40,249 bases of DNA from NCBI GenBank assembly GCA_021786385.1, contig JAJYNJ010000070.1:1-40249 (forward strand). The letters run 5' to 3'. The notes under the pieces are model-generated. The model was not told the DNA's origin and searched no databases. It saw only the letters and a list, made by a program, of their open reading frames with translations. The translations under genes and the position numbers were made by a program. The stretch's first letter is position 1, and each line of letters opens with the position of its first letter. Shown piece by piece: positions 16,037 through 26,601 of the stretch. Source of the stretch: Chloroflexota bacterium (GTDB lineage: Bacteria > Chloroflexota > Limnocylindria > Limnocylindrales > CSP1-4).

Positions 16037-16128
16037 CGACGGGTGCCTCGTGGTGCGCCGGACTGCTCCGGCAGGCCGCGATTCTGCGCCGATCCTGCGC
16101 CGAGGGTGCTCGGTGCGACGGTCCTCCT

Positions 16129-17019
16129 CTAGCGGATCAGGTAGGTGCGTACCGAGATGAACGCGCCCAGTCCGCCGAGCGCGAGGCCGGCGCCGCCGAC
16201 GACGAGGACGAGCTCTTGGGCAAGGTTCTGGTCGAACTGGATCGGCACCTGCCCGACGAGCGTGGCCACCCCTTGGCCGATCGGCTGGGCCGCCAGCGCG
16301 AGGATCCCGAGCGTGAGCGCCGCGCCCAGCAGCCCGACCAGCAGCCCCTCGAAGATGAACGGCCAGCGGATGAAGGCGTCCGAGGCGCCCACCAGGCGCA
16401 TGATTTCGATTTCCTCGGCCCGGGCGACGACGGCTAGACGGATCGTGTTGACCACGATAAAGAGGACCGTGACCCCGACCAGCACCAGGACCACCACGCC
16501 GGCGGTGCGCAGGAAGCCGGTCACGCTGAGCAACGCGTCCACGACGTGCTGTGTCTCGAGGACGTCCGTGACGACACCCTGCGCGCTCTGGAGGGTCTGC
16601 ACCACGTTGCCGTACACATGCGGGTCCCGCAGCTTGACGCGGATGCTCGCGGGGATCGGGTTGGTGCCCGTCTCGCTCGAGTAGTCCGGCTTGCCTTGGG
16701 CGCGCAGCTGCTGTTGCCACTCCGCCAGCGCCTGCTGCTTGTCGACATAGTCGACCTCGGCCACCTCGGGGAGCGCGCGCACCTGGGCGATCAGGGCGTC
16801 GATCCTGCTCTGTGGCGTGCCGTCGGCGATGAAGGCCTGCACCTCGACCTTCTGCTCGACGAAGCGCAGGCCGGCGTCCATCCCCGAGAGCCCGATGACG
16901 AGGCCCGCCAGCATCAGCAGCATCAGCGTCATGGTGACGGTCGCGGCGAGGCTCATGACCGCGTTGCGCCAGAAGCCCTGCCAGGCGCGACGGATCGAGA
17001 AGAGCAGGAAGCGCAGCAC
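16129..17019 (-). CDS. ftsX: Cell-division protein FtsX (ABC-type permease subunit)
   Basis: FtsX is the membrane partner of FtsE and signals to extracellular peptidoglycan hydrolases. The 296-residue product has a first helix (MSLAATVTMTLMLLMLAGLVIG), an exported loop domain (about 55-165) with KVEVQAFIADGTPQSRIDALIAQ, and three C-terminal helices with EEIEIMRLVGASDAFIRWPFIFEGLLVG, the conserved FtsX segment. The start GTG 17019 lies 3 nt after the ftsE stop. FtsEX usually activates wall amidases or endopeptidases; no such enzyme is in this window. Confidence 0.96.
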   Translation of the reverse strand: MLRFLLFSIRRAWQGFWRNAVMSLAATVTMTLMLLMLAGLVIGLSGMDAGLRFVEQKVEVQAFIADGTPQSRIDALIAQVRALPEVAEVDYVDKQQALAEWQQQLRAQGKPDYSSETGTNPIPASIRVKLRDPHVYGNVVQTLQSAQGVVTDVLETQHVVDALLSVTGFLRTAGVVVLVLVGVTVLFIVVNTIRLAVVARAEEIEIMRLVGASDAFIRWPFIFEGLLVGLLGAALTLGILALAAQPIGQGVATLVGQVPIQFDQNLAQELVLVVGGAGLALGGLGAFISVRTYLIR

Positions 17020-17022
17020 CGG

Positions 17023-17727
17023 TCAGTACTCGCGGTGGTAGCCGCCGATTCCGTCGCGCACCACGCGCCCGTCCTCGAGGGCCACGACGCGGCGGCGGAG
17101 TGCCGTGACGACCTCGGCGTTGTGGGTGGCCATCAGCACCGTGGTCCCGAGCTCGTTGATCCGCAAGAGCAGCTGGATGATCTCCCAGCTGATCAGTGGA
17201 TCGAGGTTGCCGGTGGGCTCGTCCGCGATCACCACGCGCGGCTCGTGGACGAGCGCGCGCGCGATTGCCGTGCGTTGTTGTTCGCCGCCGGAGAGCTGGC
17301 TCGGCAGCTGGTCGGCTTCGGCGGTCAGGCCGACCAGGGCGAGCACGCGCTCCACGGCCGGTCCGATGCGCCGCCCCGGCGTCCCGGTCACCTCGAGCGC
17401 GAACGCGACGTTGTCGCGCACCGACTTGTACGGCAGCAACTTGTAGTCCTGGAAGACGATGCCGACCTGGCGACGCAGCCTGGGGACCTCGCGGCGCGGC
17501 AGCCGGCTCACGTCCCGGCCGGCGACGAGGACCGTCCCGCTCGTGGGGAGCTCGTCGCGGATCAGCAGCTTGATGAGGGTGCTCTTGCCCGCCCCGGAAG
17601 GCCCGACGATGAAGACGAAGTCGCCGTCGGGGACGACGAGGTCGACGTCGGAGAGAGCGCGGCGTCCGTTGGGGTAGACCTTGCTGACGTCCTGGAGGGC
17701 AATCGAGATGCCGCGTGGGGCTGCCAT
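17023..17727 (-). CDS. ftsE: Cell-division ATP-binding protein FtsE
   Basis: FtsE is the ABC ATPase of the FtsEX complex. With the start at ATG 17727 the product has 234 residues, the family's usual length: Walker [10 protein letters not shown] at 42-50, Q-loop [13 protein letters not shown], signature [15 protein letters not shown], Walker [13 protein letters not shown] and H-loop ATHN. A second in-frame ATG at 17826, with an almost identical upstream sequence (GCGGAGCCAGAC versus GCGGAGCGCGAC), would add a 33-residue Ala/Thr-rich extension; I prefer the inner start from family length. ftsX follows 3 nt later. Confidence 0.96.
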   Translation of the reverse strand: MAAPRGISIALQDVSKVYPNGRRALSDVDLVVPDGDFVFIVGPSGAGKSTLIKLLIRDELPTSGTVLVAGRDVSRLPRREVPRLRRQVGIVFQDYKLLPYKSVRDNVAFALEVTGTPGRRIGPAVERVLALVGLTAEADQLPSQLSGGEQQRTAIARALVHEPRVVIADEPTGNLDPLISWEIIQLLLRINELGTTVLMATHNAEVVTALRRRVVALEDGRVVRDGIGGYHREY

Positions 17728-17950
17728 GTCGCGCTCCGCCGGTCTCGTCGTGGTCGCGTCGGCCGCGAGCCCGGCGCCGGAGGCGACGATCGGGGCGCCC
17801 GGCAGGTGGGGCGTGGAGGTGGTCATGTCTGGCTCCGCGGACGGACGCTGCAGGGGACTCCGCACGCGGGCACGGCGAGCAAAGCCACGGTCGCCGACAG
17901 GGTAGCACAGGGATCCGCTGGCCCACCGCGCGCGGCGCGAGAGCCGTCGA

Positions 17951-18910
17951 TCAGCGCCCTGCCGAGGCCGGCGCCCGCAACGTCACCAACAGGGCCTGGT
18001 GCAGCCGGCCGTTCGACGCGACCACGCTCCCCATGTCCACGCCGCGCGCCCCGCCGAAGTCGCTCAGCCGCCCGCCGGCCTCCTCGACCAACACCAGTGG
18101 TGCCGCCAGGTCCCACGGCTTGATCCCGACCTCGATCATCGCCTCCGCGGCGCCCTCGGCGACCAGCGCGTAGCCCCAGAAGTCGCCGAAGCCGCGGTCG
18201 CGCCAGGCTGCGGCGACGAGGTCTGGGAAGCCGGGTGCCCAGCCGCTCCGCATGATCTCGAACGGGGAGCCGTAGAGGAGCTGGGCGTCGGCGAGCTTCG
18301 CGACGCGCGAGACCGCGATGCGGGTGACCCCCGCGGGCGACGCAGGTGCCGATCGATCCGCGCCGCCCTGGCTCGCACCGGACCCACCCCGGGTCGCCCA
18401 CGCCCCGCCGCCCCGCCAGGCGAACCAGCGTTCGCGCAACGCCGGCGCGGAGAGGACGCCGAGCTGCATCTCGCCGTCGCGCTCGACGCCGATCAGCGTG
18501 CCGAAGAGCGGCACGCCGCGGATGAAGTTGTGGGTCCCGTCGATCGGGTCGATGTACCAGCGGACCGCGGCCCCGGCGGCCTCGGTCCCGTACTCTTCGC
18601 CGACCAGCCCGTGCCCGGGGTATGCGGCGAGGATGCGCTCCCGGATCAACGCCTCGATGCCCCGGTCCGCATCGGTGACGAAGGTGCGATCTGGCTTCGT
18701 GTCGATCGCCAGGTCGCGCCGGAAGTGGCGCAGGGCGATCTCGTCGGCCGCGTCGCAGCATGCCAGCGCCAGCTCCAGCCACGCGCGCAGCTCTGCATCC
18801 GAGCCGCGGCGCAGGCTCGCACTCCAGGCGGGCCCCCAGGCGGAGGCGTCGAAGGACGCCGCGTCGAAGGGCACCGGTGCGCGCGGATCGGGATCGCGGA
18901 ACTCGCTCAC
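17951..18910 (-). CDS. Inositol monophosphatase family phosphatase (possibly HisN-type)
   Basis: The 319-residue product belongs to the Mg-dependent inositol-monophosphatase family. Metal-site motifs are present: VTDADRGIE (79-), GEEYG (104-108), WYIDPIDGTHNF (118-129; DPIDGT is diagnostic) and KPWDLAAP (264-271). The substrate may be inositol phosphate, or histidinol phosphate as for the HisN enzymes of actinobacteria; the DFWGY segment before AEGAAEAMIEVGIKPWD is seen in the HisN-like branch, so HisN is a reasonable guess. The first ~40 residues are not conserved. It is separated by 79 nt from the GNAT gene and about 220 nt from ftsE, with no obvious terminator. Confidence 0.9.
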   Translation of the reverse strand: MSEFRDPDPRAPVPFDAASFDASAWGPAWSASLRRGSDAELRAWLELALACCDAADEIALRHFRRDLAIDTKPDRTFVTDADRGIEALIRERILAAYPGHGLVGEEYGTEAAGAAVRWYIDPIDGTHNFIRGVPLFGTLIGVERDGEMQLGVLSAPALRERWFAWRGGGAWATRGGSGASQGGADRSAPASPAGVTRIAVSRVAKLADAQLLYGSPFEIMRSGWAPGFPDLVAAAWRDRGFGDFWGYALVAEGAAEAMIEVGIKPWDLAAPLVLVEEAGGRLSDFGGARGVDMGSVVASNGRLHQALLVTLRAPASAGR

Positions 18911-18989
18911 GTCTTCCTCGCTGGTTCTGCCGCAGGGGTCGGCGGCCCAGGACTGGTGGGCGGTCGACCGTCAGTGGCGGGCGGCTTCG

Positions 18990-19994
18990 CTAGGGTAATG
19001 CGAAGCTCGCGGGCAGATATCGCTCCAGCCCGTCCCATGGCCGCGTGGACGCCACGATCCCCGGGAAGCCCTCGAAGCGGAAGCCGGCTCGGAGGAGCGC
19101 CACCATCGCGCGGTGGTTCACCCCGGGGACCAGCGCCAGGTACGGGCCCGCAGGGGATTCGCGAGCGGCCAGGGCGCCCAGCACGGCGGGGTAGAGCGTC
19201 TCATCGAGCAGGGCCACAGGCCCGAGCCGCCCGGATGCCTGGGCGTAGCCGTAGCCCAGTGCCTCGCCCGCGCCGGCCCGACGGAAGAGCACGCCTCGTC
19301 GTCCCTCGTGGGCCCAGAAGCGATGGTCCTGCGGCCGCGTGCAACCGAGCGTCGCCCGGTCGATCGCGGCCAGCGCAGCGGCCAGGGGATACGTCGCAGG
19401 CAGGGCCTCGAAGCCCGTCGCGACGACGTCGCGAGGCAACGCTGGCAGCGTTCCCTCGGCAGGCCGGCCGATTGCCGTGAAGAGCGGTACGCGGGGCACG
19501 AGCCCGTAGCGCGCGTACAGTCCGGTGGAGATCGGCTGGATCGAGTCGACGCATGTGCCCATCAGCCCTCCGTCCGACGACCGCGCCGTCGCGCCGTCGC
19601 CGAGGTCGTAGGGTCGGGGCGCAGCGAGGGGGCCGCGCGGGAACGTGCGCAGCAGGAGCCGGCGCCCGAGACCGCTCGCCTGGGCCTCGGGACGCACGAA
19701 GAGGAGCGCGAGGTACCAGGTCGATTCGCGCTGCCAGGCCGTCCCGAAGCCGAGCACCCGCGGCGGCTGCGGATCGCCCGTCGCCGACGGCGTCTCGGCT
19801 AGCCAGGCCCGCTCCGCGTCGTGGTCGAGCAGGTGGCCGAGCAAGTGGGCCAGCGACGTCGGATCTCGCGGAGGGATGGGTTGGTCGAGCCGGCGGTAGA
19901 GCGGATCGACCGACTCGTAGAAGACGTCGATGCAGGCGGGGATGTCGGCGGGGCCGATCGGCCGGAGGATCGCCTGTACGGGATCTTCCCTCAC
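18990..19994 (-). CDS. GNAT-type acetyltransferase, probably two tandem GNAT domains
   Basis: The 334-residue product starts as a typical GNAT protein: ILRPIGPADIPACIDVFYESV, then WYLALLFVRPEAQASGLGRRLLLRTF, whose RPEAQASGLGRRLL matches the acetyl-CoA binding motif (Q/RxxGxG/A). The second half (about 200-325) ends in a GNAT-like helix-strand unit (HRAMVALLRAGFRFEGFPGIVAST) but lacks a clear cofactor loop and may be a degenerate copy. Substrate is unknown. The GTG start at 19994 overlaps the prfB stop (GTGA), so it is translated after RF2; RimI-like modification of a translation protein would be one guess, without direct evidence. Confidence 0.85.
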   Translation of the reverse strand: MREDPVQAILRPIGPADIPACIDVFYESVDPLYRRLDQPIPPRDPTSLAHLLGHLLDHDAERAWLAETPSATGDPQPPRVLGFGTAWQRESTWYLALLFVRPEAQASGLGRRLLLRTFPRGPLAAPRPYDLGDGATARSSDGGLMGTCVDSIQPISTGLYARYGLVPRVPLFTAIGRPAEGTLPALPRDVVATGFEALPATYPLAAALAAIDRATLGCTRPQDHRFWAHEGRRGVLFRRAGAGEALGYGYAQASGRLGPVALLDETLYPAVLGALAARESPAGPYLALVPGVNHRAMVALLRAGFRFEGFPGIVASTRPWDGLERYLPASFALP

Positions 19995-21101
19995 GCGCGT
20001 TCGGTCCCGACGGTCGTCGCGACCCGCTCGAGCTCGGCCTGCATGAAGGCGTCGAGGTTGCCATCGAGCACCGCTCCGGTGTCGCTGGTCTCGTACTCCG
20101 TGCGCAGGTCCTTCACCATCTGGTAAGGATGCAGCACGTACGAGCGGATCTGGTGGCCCCAGCCCGCCTCGACGTGTTCGCCGCGGAGCGCCGCGAGCTG
20201 CGCCTCACGTTCCTCCAAGGCGCGTTCGAGCAGCCGAGCCCGCAGGATCTTCATCGCGGTCTCCTTGTTCTGCAGCTGCGAGCGCTCGTTCTGGCTCTGG
20301 GCCACGATCCCCGTCGGCAGGTGCGTGATGCGGACCGCGGAATCCGTCTTGTTGACGTTCTGCCCGCCGTGCCCCGTGGCGCGGAACGTGTCGATGCGCA
20401 GATCGTCGGGGTCGATCTCGACCTCCACCTCGTTCTCCACCTCGGGCAGCACCTCGACCAGGGCGAAGGTCGTCTGGCGGCGCTTCTGCGAGTCGAACGG
20501 GCTGATGCGCACCAGCCGGTGGACGCCCCGCTCCGCACGCAGGTAGCCGTACGCGCCGCGGCCCTCCACCGCCACGGTCACGCTCTTGATGCCGACCTCT
20601 TCGCCCTCGGTTTGGTCGAGGATCTCGGTGCCGAAGCGATGCCGCTCGGCCCAGCGCAGGTACATCCGGAGCAGCATCTGCGCCCAGTCGGTCGCCTCGG
20701 TACCGCCGGCGCCCGCGCTGATCGTGAGCAGTGCGTTCCGGTCGTCGTACTCGCCGCTGAAGAGGAGCGCCGTGCGCTGCGCGCCGTAGGCGGCGTCGAG
20801 CTCGGCGTACTCGGCCTCCACGGCGGCCGCCAGCTCGGGGTCGGGGTCCTCGACAGCCAGCTGGGCGAGCTCCAGCAGCTCGGCGGCACGCCGTTCGAGG
20901 GTGCGCCAGGTCGTCAGTTCCTCACGGAGCCGGTCGGCCTCGCGCAGCAGCCGCTGTGCCGCGCGCGAGTCGTCCCAGAGATCCGGGCGCGCGGTCTCTT
21001 CATCGAGCTGCCGCAGCCGCTCTTCCTTGGCCGCTAGGTCAAAGCCGCCCCGAGGTCGCGCGGACGCGCTCCACGAGGTCGCGGACGGCTGCGAAGTCCA
21101 T
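19991..21101 (-). CDS. prfB: Peptide chain release factor 2, with programmed +1 frameshift
   Basis: RF2 terminates translation at UGA and UAA. The gene is in two frames: ATG 21101 begins MDFAAVRDLVERVRATSGRL and meets an in-frame UGA at 21041-21039. Shifting +1 there continues as DLAAKEERLRQLDEETARPDLWDD and gives a protein of about 369 residues, normal for RF2. The shift site is the classic CTT TGA C. The main frame contains the RF2 anticodon-like SPF (RISPFDSQKRRQ) and the GGQ motif (GHGGQNVNKTDSAVRI). The ATG overlaps the stop of the upstream Cys-rich gene (TGATG), and the stop overlaps the GNAT start. Annotation from an internal start at 20821 would lose the N-terminal domain. Confidence 0.95.
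21038..21051 (-). promoter_or_regulatory. RF2 autoregulatory frameshift site
   Basis: Minus-strand GGGG CGG CTT TGA C. The slippery CTT is followed by the UGA stop (21041-21039) and C, the poor termination context known from E. coli prfB. The GGGG stands exactly three bases before CTT, in the position of the internal Shine-Dalgarno (AGGGGG) that stimulates the shift. Low RF2 slows termination at UGA and favours the +1 shift, giving feedback control. Confidence 0.92.
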
Positions 21102-21352
21102 CAGCGACGCGCTCGCAGATCCTGCAGCAGGATCGGGCGCAACTCGATCATGCGTAAGGCGCTCTTGCTCCGGGCGACGACGGGGTTCACGCAAGGACAA
21201 TACGCGTTATGCGGGCAGACGCCGCAGTTGCCATCACAGTCCAGGCTCGCGGCGTAGCTGCACTTCCGGCAATCGCGTTCACACGCGATCAGATCGAGGA
21301 AACCTTCTTCGACGACCTCCGCCCGCACGACACCCTCGCTGCTGCGATCCAC
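21101..21352 (-). CDS. Small cysteine-rich protein, possible Fe-S or Zn binding, coupled to prfB
   Basis: I do not recognise this 83-residue protein. It has eight cysteines at 24, 28, 31, 39, 43, 46, 52 and 54, arranged as two identical CxxxCxxC units (CERDCRKC and CDGNCGVC) followed by CPC. This spacing suggests one or two metal sites (Fe-S or Zn), though radical-SAM enzymes also use CxxxCxxC. No signal peptide or membrane helix is visible. Support for being real: a near-consensus promoter lies about 75 nt upstream, the stop overlaps the prfB ATG as TGATG, and the Cys pattern is too regular for chance. The GTG start at 21352 has only a weak Shine-Dalgarno, so the first residues are uncertain. 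Codons are slightly less GC-rich than in neighbours (TGT, GAT, TAT, CAT). Confidence 0.72.
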   Translation of the reverse strand: MDRSSEGVVRAEVVEEGFLDLIACERDCRKCSYAASLDCDGNCGVCPHNAYCPCVNPVVARSKSALRMIELRPILLQDLRARR

Positions 21353-21395
21353 CGCTCTTGGACACCCTCGGGGGACGTCGCGGGTGGCAAACGGA

Positions 21396-21419
21396 ACGCC
21401 AGAGCTCGGACTCCGGCGT
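21396..21419 (-). other. 5' leader hairpin of the Cys-rich/prfB transcript
   Basis: On the minus strand ACGCCGGAG-TCCGAG-CTCTGGCGT forms a 9-bp stem with one G-U pair and a 6-base loop. It begins within a few bases of the predicted transcription start and could stabilise the mRNA 5' end or act in control. Confidence 0.5.
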
Positions 21420-21427
21420 CTCGACAG

Positions 21428-21456
21428 AGTATACGGACGCGCGCCGGTGTTCTCAA
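21428..21456 (-). promoter_or_regulatory. Promoter of the Cys-rich ORF-prfB-GNAT operon
   Basis: TTGAGA (-35, 21451-21456) and TATACT (-10, 21428-21433) on the minus strand have a 17-base spacer. Each hexamer is one base from consensus. Transcription would start near 21421, about 69 nt before the GTG of the Cys-rich gene. The rest of the 177-nt gap up to ydcF shows nothing else. Confidence 0.8.
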
Positions 21457-21529
21457 TAGGTTACGGCCCGAAATCGCGACATTCCGCGCACGCGCTCTGG
21501 CGGGCCCGCGTCCCGGCCTGCGCCGGACC

Positions 21530-22119
21530 TCAGCGGCCGGTCGTCAGATAGAGCGCGAGCGCGCCCAGCTCGTGGAGCGTCGCCTGCGCCCATGCCGCCG
21601 GATCGTGGTCCACCGGGCTCGTCGCGGTCGGTGAGCCGTAGGCTCGGATCCCCAGGTCGACCGCGATTCGCAGGACGCGCAGCATGTGCGTGCGGTCGCT
21701 CACGAAGAGCGCGGAGCGGAGCCCCCGCGCATGCATGATCGCCGCGACGTTGCGCAGCGACTGCGCGGTGTCCCGGCCCGTCCGCTCGGCGAGGATGGCG
21801 TCCGCTGGCACGCCGTGGTCCTGTGCATAATCGCGGGCCACGTCCGCCTCGGCCGACGTGTCGCCCTCCGCCGCGCCGCCCGTGACGATCAGGTACGGCG
21901 CCACCCCCTCCAGCCAGAGCTCGACGGCGTGGTCGAGGCGGGCAGCGAAGACCGGCGAGGGCATGGCACCGTAATGGGCCGCCCCGAGGACCACGATGGC
22001 GTCAGCGGGACGGCCGCGCTCGTCGACCTCGCCCTGCTGCCAGATGCGGACCGTCGCGTAGGCACCGAGCGCTGCGGCCGCCACGAGCGCCGCGAGCACG
22101 AGCCGCAGCAGGGCCTCGC

Positions 22120-22135
<16 letters not shown>
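21530..22135 (-). CDS. YdcF/DUF218-family membrane-anchored protein
   Basis: The product (about 201 residues) has an N-terminal membrane helix ([21 protein letters not shown]) and a DUF218 domain: [91 protein letters not shown]218 proteins include YdcF, SanA and ElyC, linked to envelope or vancomycin-related phenotypes, with uncertain chemistry; it probably faces outward. The start is uncertain: GTG 22135 (chosen), TTG 22123 (overlapping the secA stop as TTGA) or TTG 22165 are all in frame, none with a strong Shine-Dalgarno. It overlaps the end of secA. Confidence 0.88.
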
Positions 22136-25161
<3,026 letters not shown>

Positions 25162-25240
25162 GGACACTCAAGTATAGGCTGCGGCACGTGGGGTCCCGCG
25201 CCGACGCGTCTGCCCGTCCGGCGGCCGGCCGGCACCGCGG

Positions 25241-25468
25241 TCAGTGCCAGAAGCCGGCGCCGTAGCCCGCGACGAGGATCAGGAACGTGAGCAGTGCCAG
25301 GCCGCCCAGGAACAGGACGGCCGCGGCCGGCGTCACGGGCTGGGCCTCGGGGTTGCGGAGCGGCGGGAGGCGCCAGCGCCGCACGCGGAGCCGCGTGCGG
25401 TAGTCCTCGTCGATGGCGGCGGATGGCTCGAGGCCGCTGGGGTCGGGCCGGTACAGCTTCAGGGGCAC
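25241..25468 (-). CDS. Small tail-anchored membrane protein, unknown function
   Basis: The 75-residue product has a charged cytoplasmic part (residues 1-45) and one C-terminal membrane helix (about 49-71, AAAVLFLGGLALLTFLILVAG) ending in YGAGFWH. I recognise no family. The GTG start at 25468 has GAGG about seven bases upstream and lies inside the last codons of prs (10-nt overlap), so it appears to be translated from the same mRNA. Position between prs and secA suggests a membrane-side role but gives no function. Confidence 0.66.
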   Translation of the reverse strand: MPLKLYRPDPSGLEPSAAIDEDYRTRLRVRRWRLPPLRNPEAQPVTPAAAVLFLGGLALLTFLILVAGYGAGFWH

Positions 25469-26541
25469 CGTGCACCTCGGGTCGCGCCGACTTGCGGCGT
25501 GGCTGCGGGCGTCGTCGGTGTCGCGTCGGCGTCGTCCCAGAGCAGCATCTCCTCGACCAGGTTCAGCTCGCTCGAGAAGAGCGCCCCCACCGACTCGCCC
25601 AGGTGGATGCGCCGGATCGCCTCGCCGATCAGCGGAGCGACCGACAGCGTTTGGATCTGCGGAATGCGCTTGCGCGGGGGGAGCGTGACGGTGTCGGTGA
25701 CGACCACCTCTCGGATCCCGGAGTTGGCGATGCGGTCGACCGCCGGGTCGGAGAGGATGCCGTGGGTGGCGCAGGCGTAGATCTCGTCGACCCCCTCCCG
25801 CTGGAGCGCGCGTGTCACCTCCATCAACGTGCCGGCCGTGTCGATCTCGTCGTCGACGATGATGGCTCGCCGCCCCCGTACCTCGCCGATCACGTTCATC
25901 ACCTCGGCCCGATCGAGGTTCCCCACGCGTCGTTTCTCGATCACCGCCAGCGGTGCGTCGAGCAGCTCGGCGAAGGTGCGCGCCCGCTTGGCGAACCCGA
26001 GGTCGGTCACCACCACCGGGTTGGCCAGCTGCTTCTTGCGGAAGTAGTTCGAGAGCATCTGGACCGCCGTCAGCTCGTCGACCGGGATATTGAAGAAGCC
26101 CTGGATCTGTCCCTGGTGGAGGTCCATCGTCAGCAGGCGGTCTGCGCCGGCCACCGTGATCATGTCGGCGATCAGGCGGGCCGTGATGGGGACGCGCGGC
26201 TGGTCCTTCTTGTCCGAGCGGCCGTAGGCGTAGTACGGCACCACGGCCGTGATGCGCCCGGCGCTGGCCCGCTTGAACGCGTCGATCATGATCAGGAGCT
26301 CCATGATCGACTTGTTCACCGGCGAACAGGTGGGCTGGATCAAGAAGACGTCCCGGTCGCGGACGTTGTCGAGGATCTTGACGAAGATGTTCTCGTTGGC
26401 GAACTCGAACACCTCGGCGCGGCCGAGGTCCATCTTCAGGTAGCGGCAGATGCTCCGCGCCAGGTCCGGGTTGGCGTTGCCCGTGTAGACGTCGAAGCGC
26501 TCGACGTAGACCGATGTGTCGCGCGCGCCGAAGACGCTCAC
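25459..26541 (-). CDS. prs: Ribose-phosphate pyrophosphokinase (PRPP synthetase)
   Basis: Prs makes PRPP from ribose 5-phosphate and ATP for purine, pyrimidine, His, Trp and NAD synthesis. The 360-residue product has YTGNANPDLARSICRYLKM, FANENIFVKILDNVRDRDVFLIQPT, the ATP-site YYAYGRSDKKDQPR, metal site MDLHQGQIQGFFNIPVD, and the PRPP-binding loop AIIVDDEIDTAGTL. A C-terminal extension of about 20 residues (TPTTPAATPQVGATRGARCP) exceeds typical Prs. The start is GTG 26541, with GGAG about ten bases upstream. It lies 60 nt after gyrA on the same strand. Confidence 0.97.
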   Translation of the reverse strand: MSVFGARDTSVYVERFDVYTGNANPDLARSICRYLKMDLGRAEVFEFANENIFVKILDNVRDRDVFLIQPTCSPVNKSIMELLIMIDAFKRASAGRITAVVPYYAYGRSDKKDQPRVPITARLIADMITVAGADRLLTMDLHQGQIQGFFNIPVDELTAVQMLSNYFRKKQLANPVVVTDLGFAKRARTFAELLDAPLAVIEKRRVGNLDRAEVMNVIGEVRGRRAIIVDDEIDTAGTLMEVTRALQREGVDEIYACATHGILSDPAVDRIANSGIREVVVTDTVTLPPRKRIPQIQTLSVAPLIGEAIRRIHLGESVGALFSSELNLVEEMLLWDDADATPTTPAATPQVGATRGARCP

Positions 26542-26601
26542 GTCGTCATTGCTCCGGTCGCCCTCCGCGTGCCGCGTCGGGCACCTTGGCTGTCCACCGC
26601 C

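Noticed and set aside
14594-17926. A single 1110-codon minus-strand open frame covering ctpA, ftsX and ftsE regions
   Set aside because: Only the part after 16036 matches a protein family (CtpA); the upstream part lies in shifted frame over ftsX and ftsE and is Arg/Gly/Pro-rich shadow sequence.
25171-25176. TATACT just before secA as evidence of a leaderless promoter
   Set aside because: No -35-like hexamer at 16-18 bases (the expected position reads GCGGGA), and secA is probably read from the upstream prs transcript.
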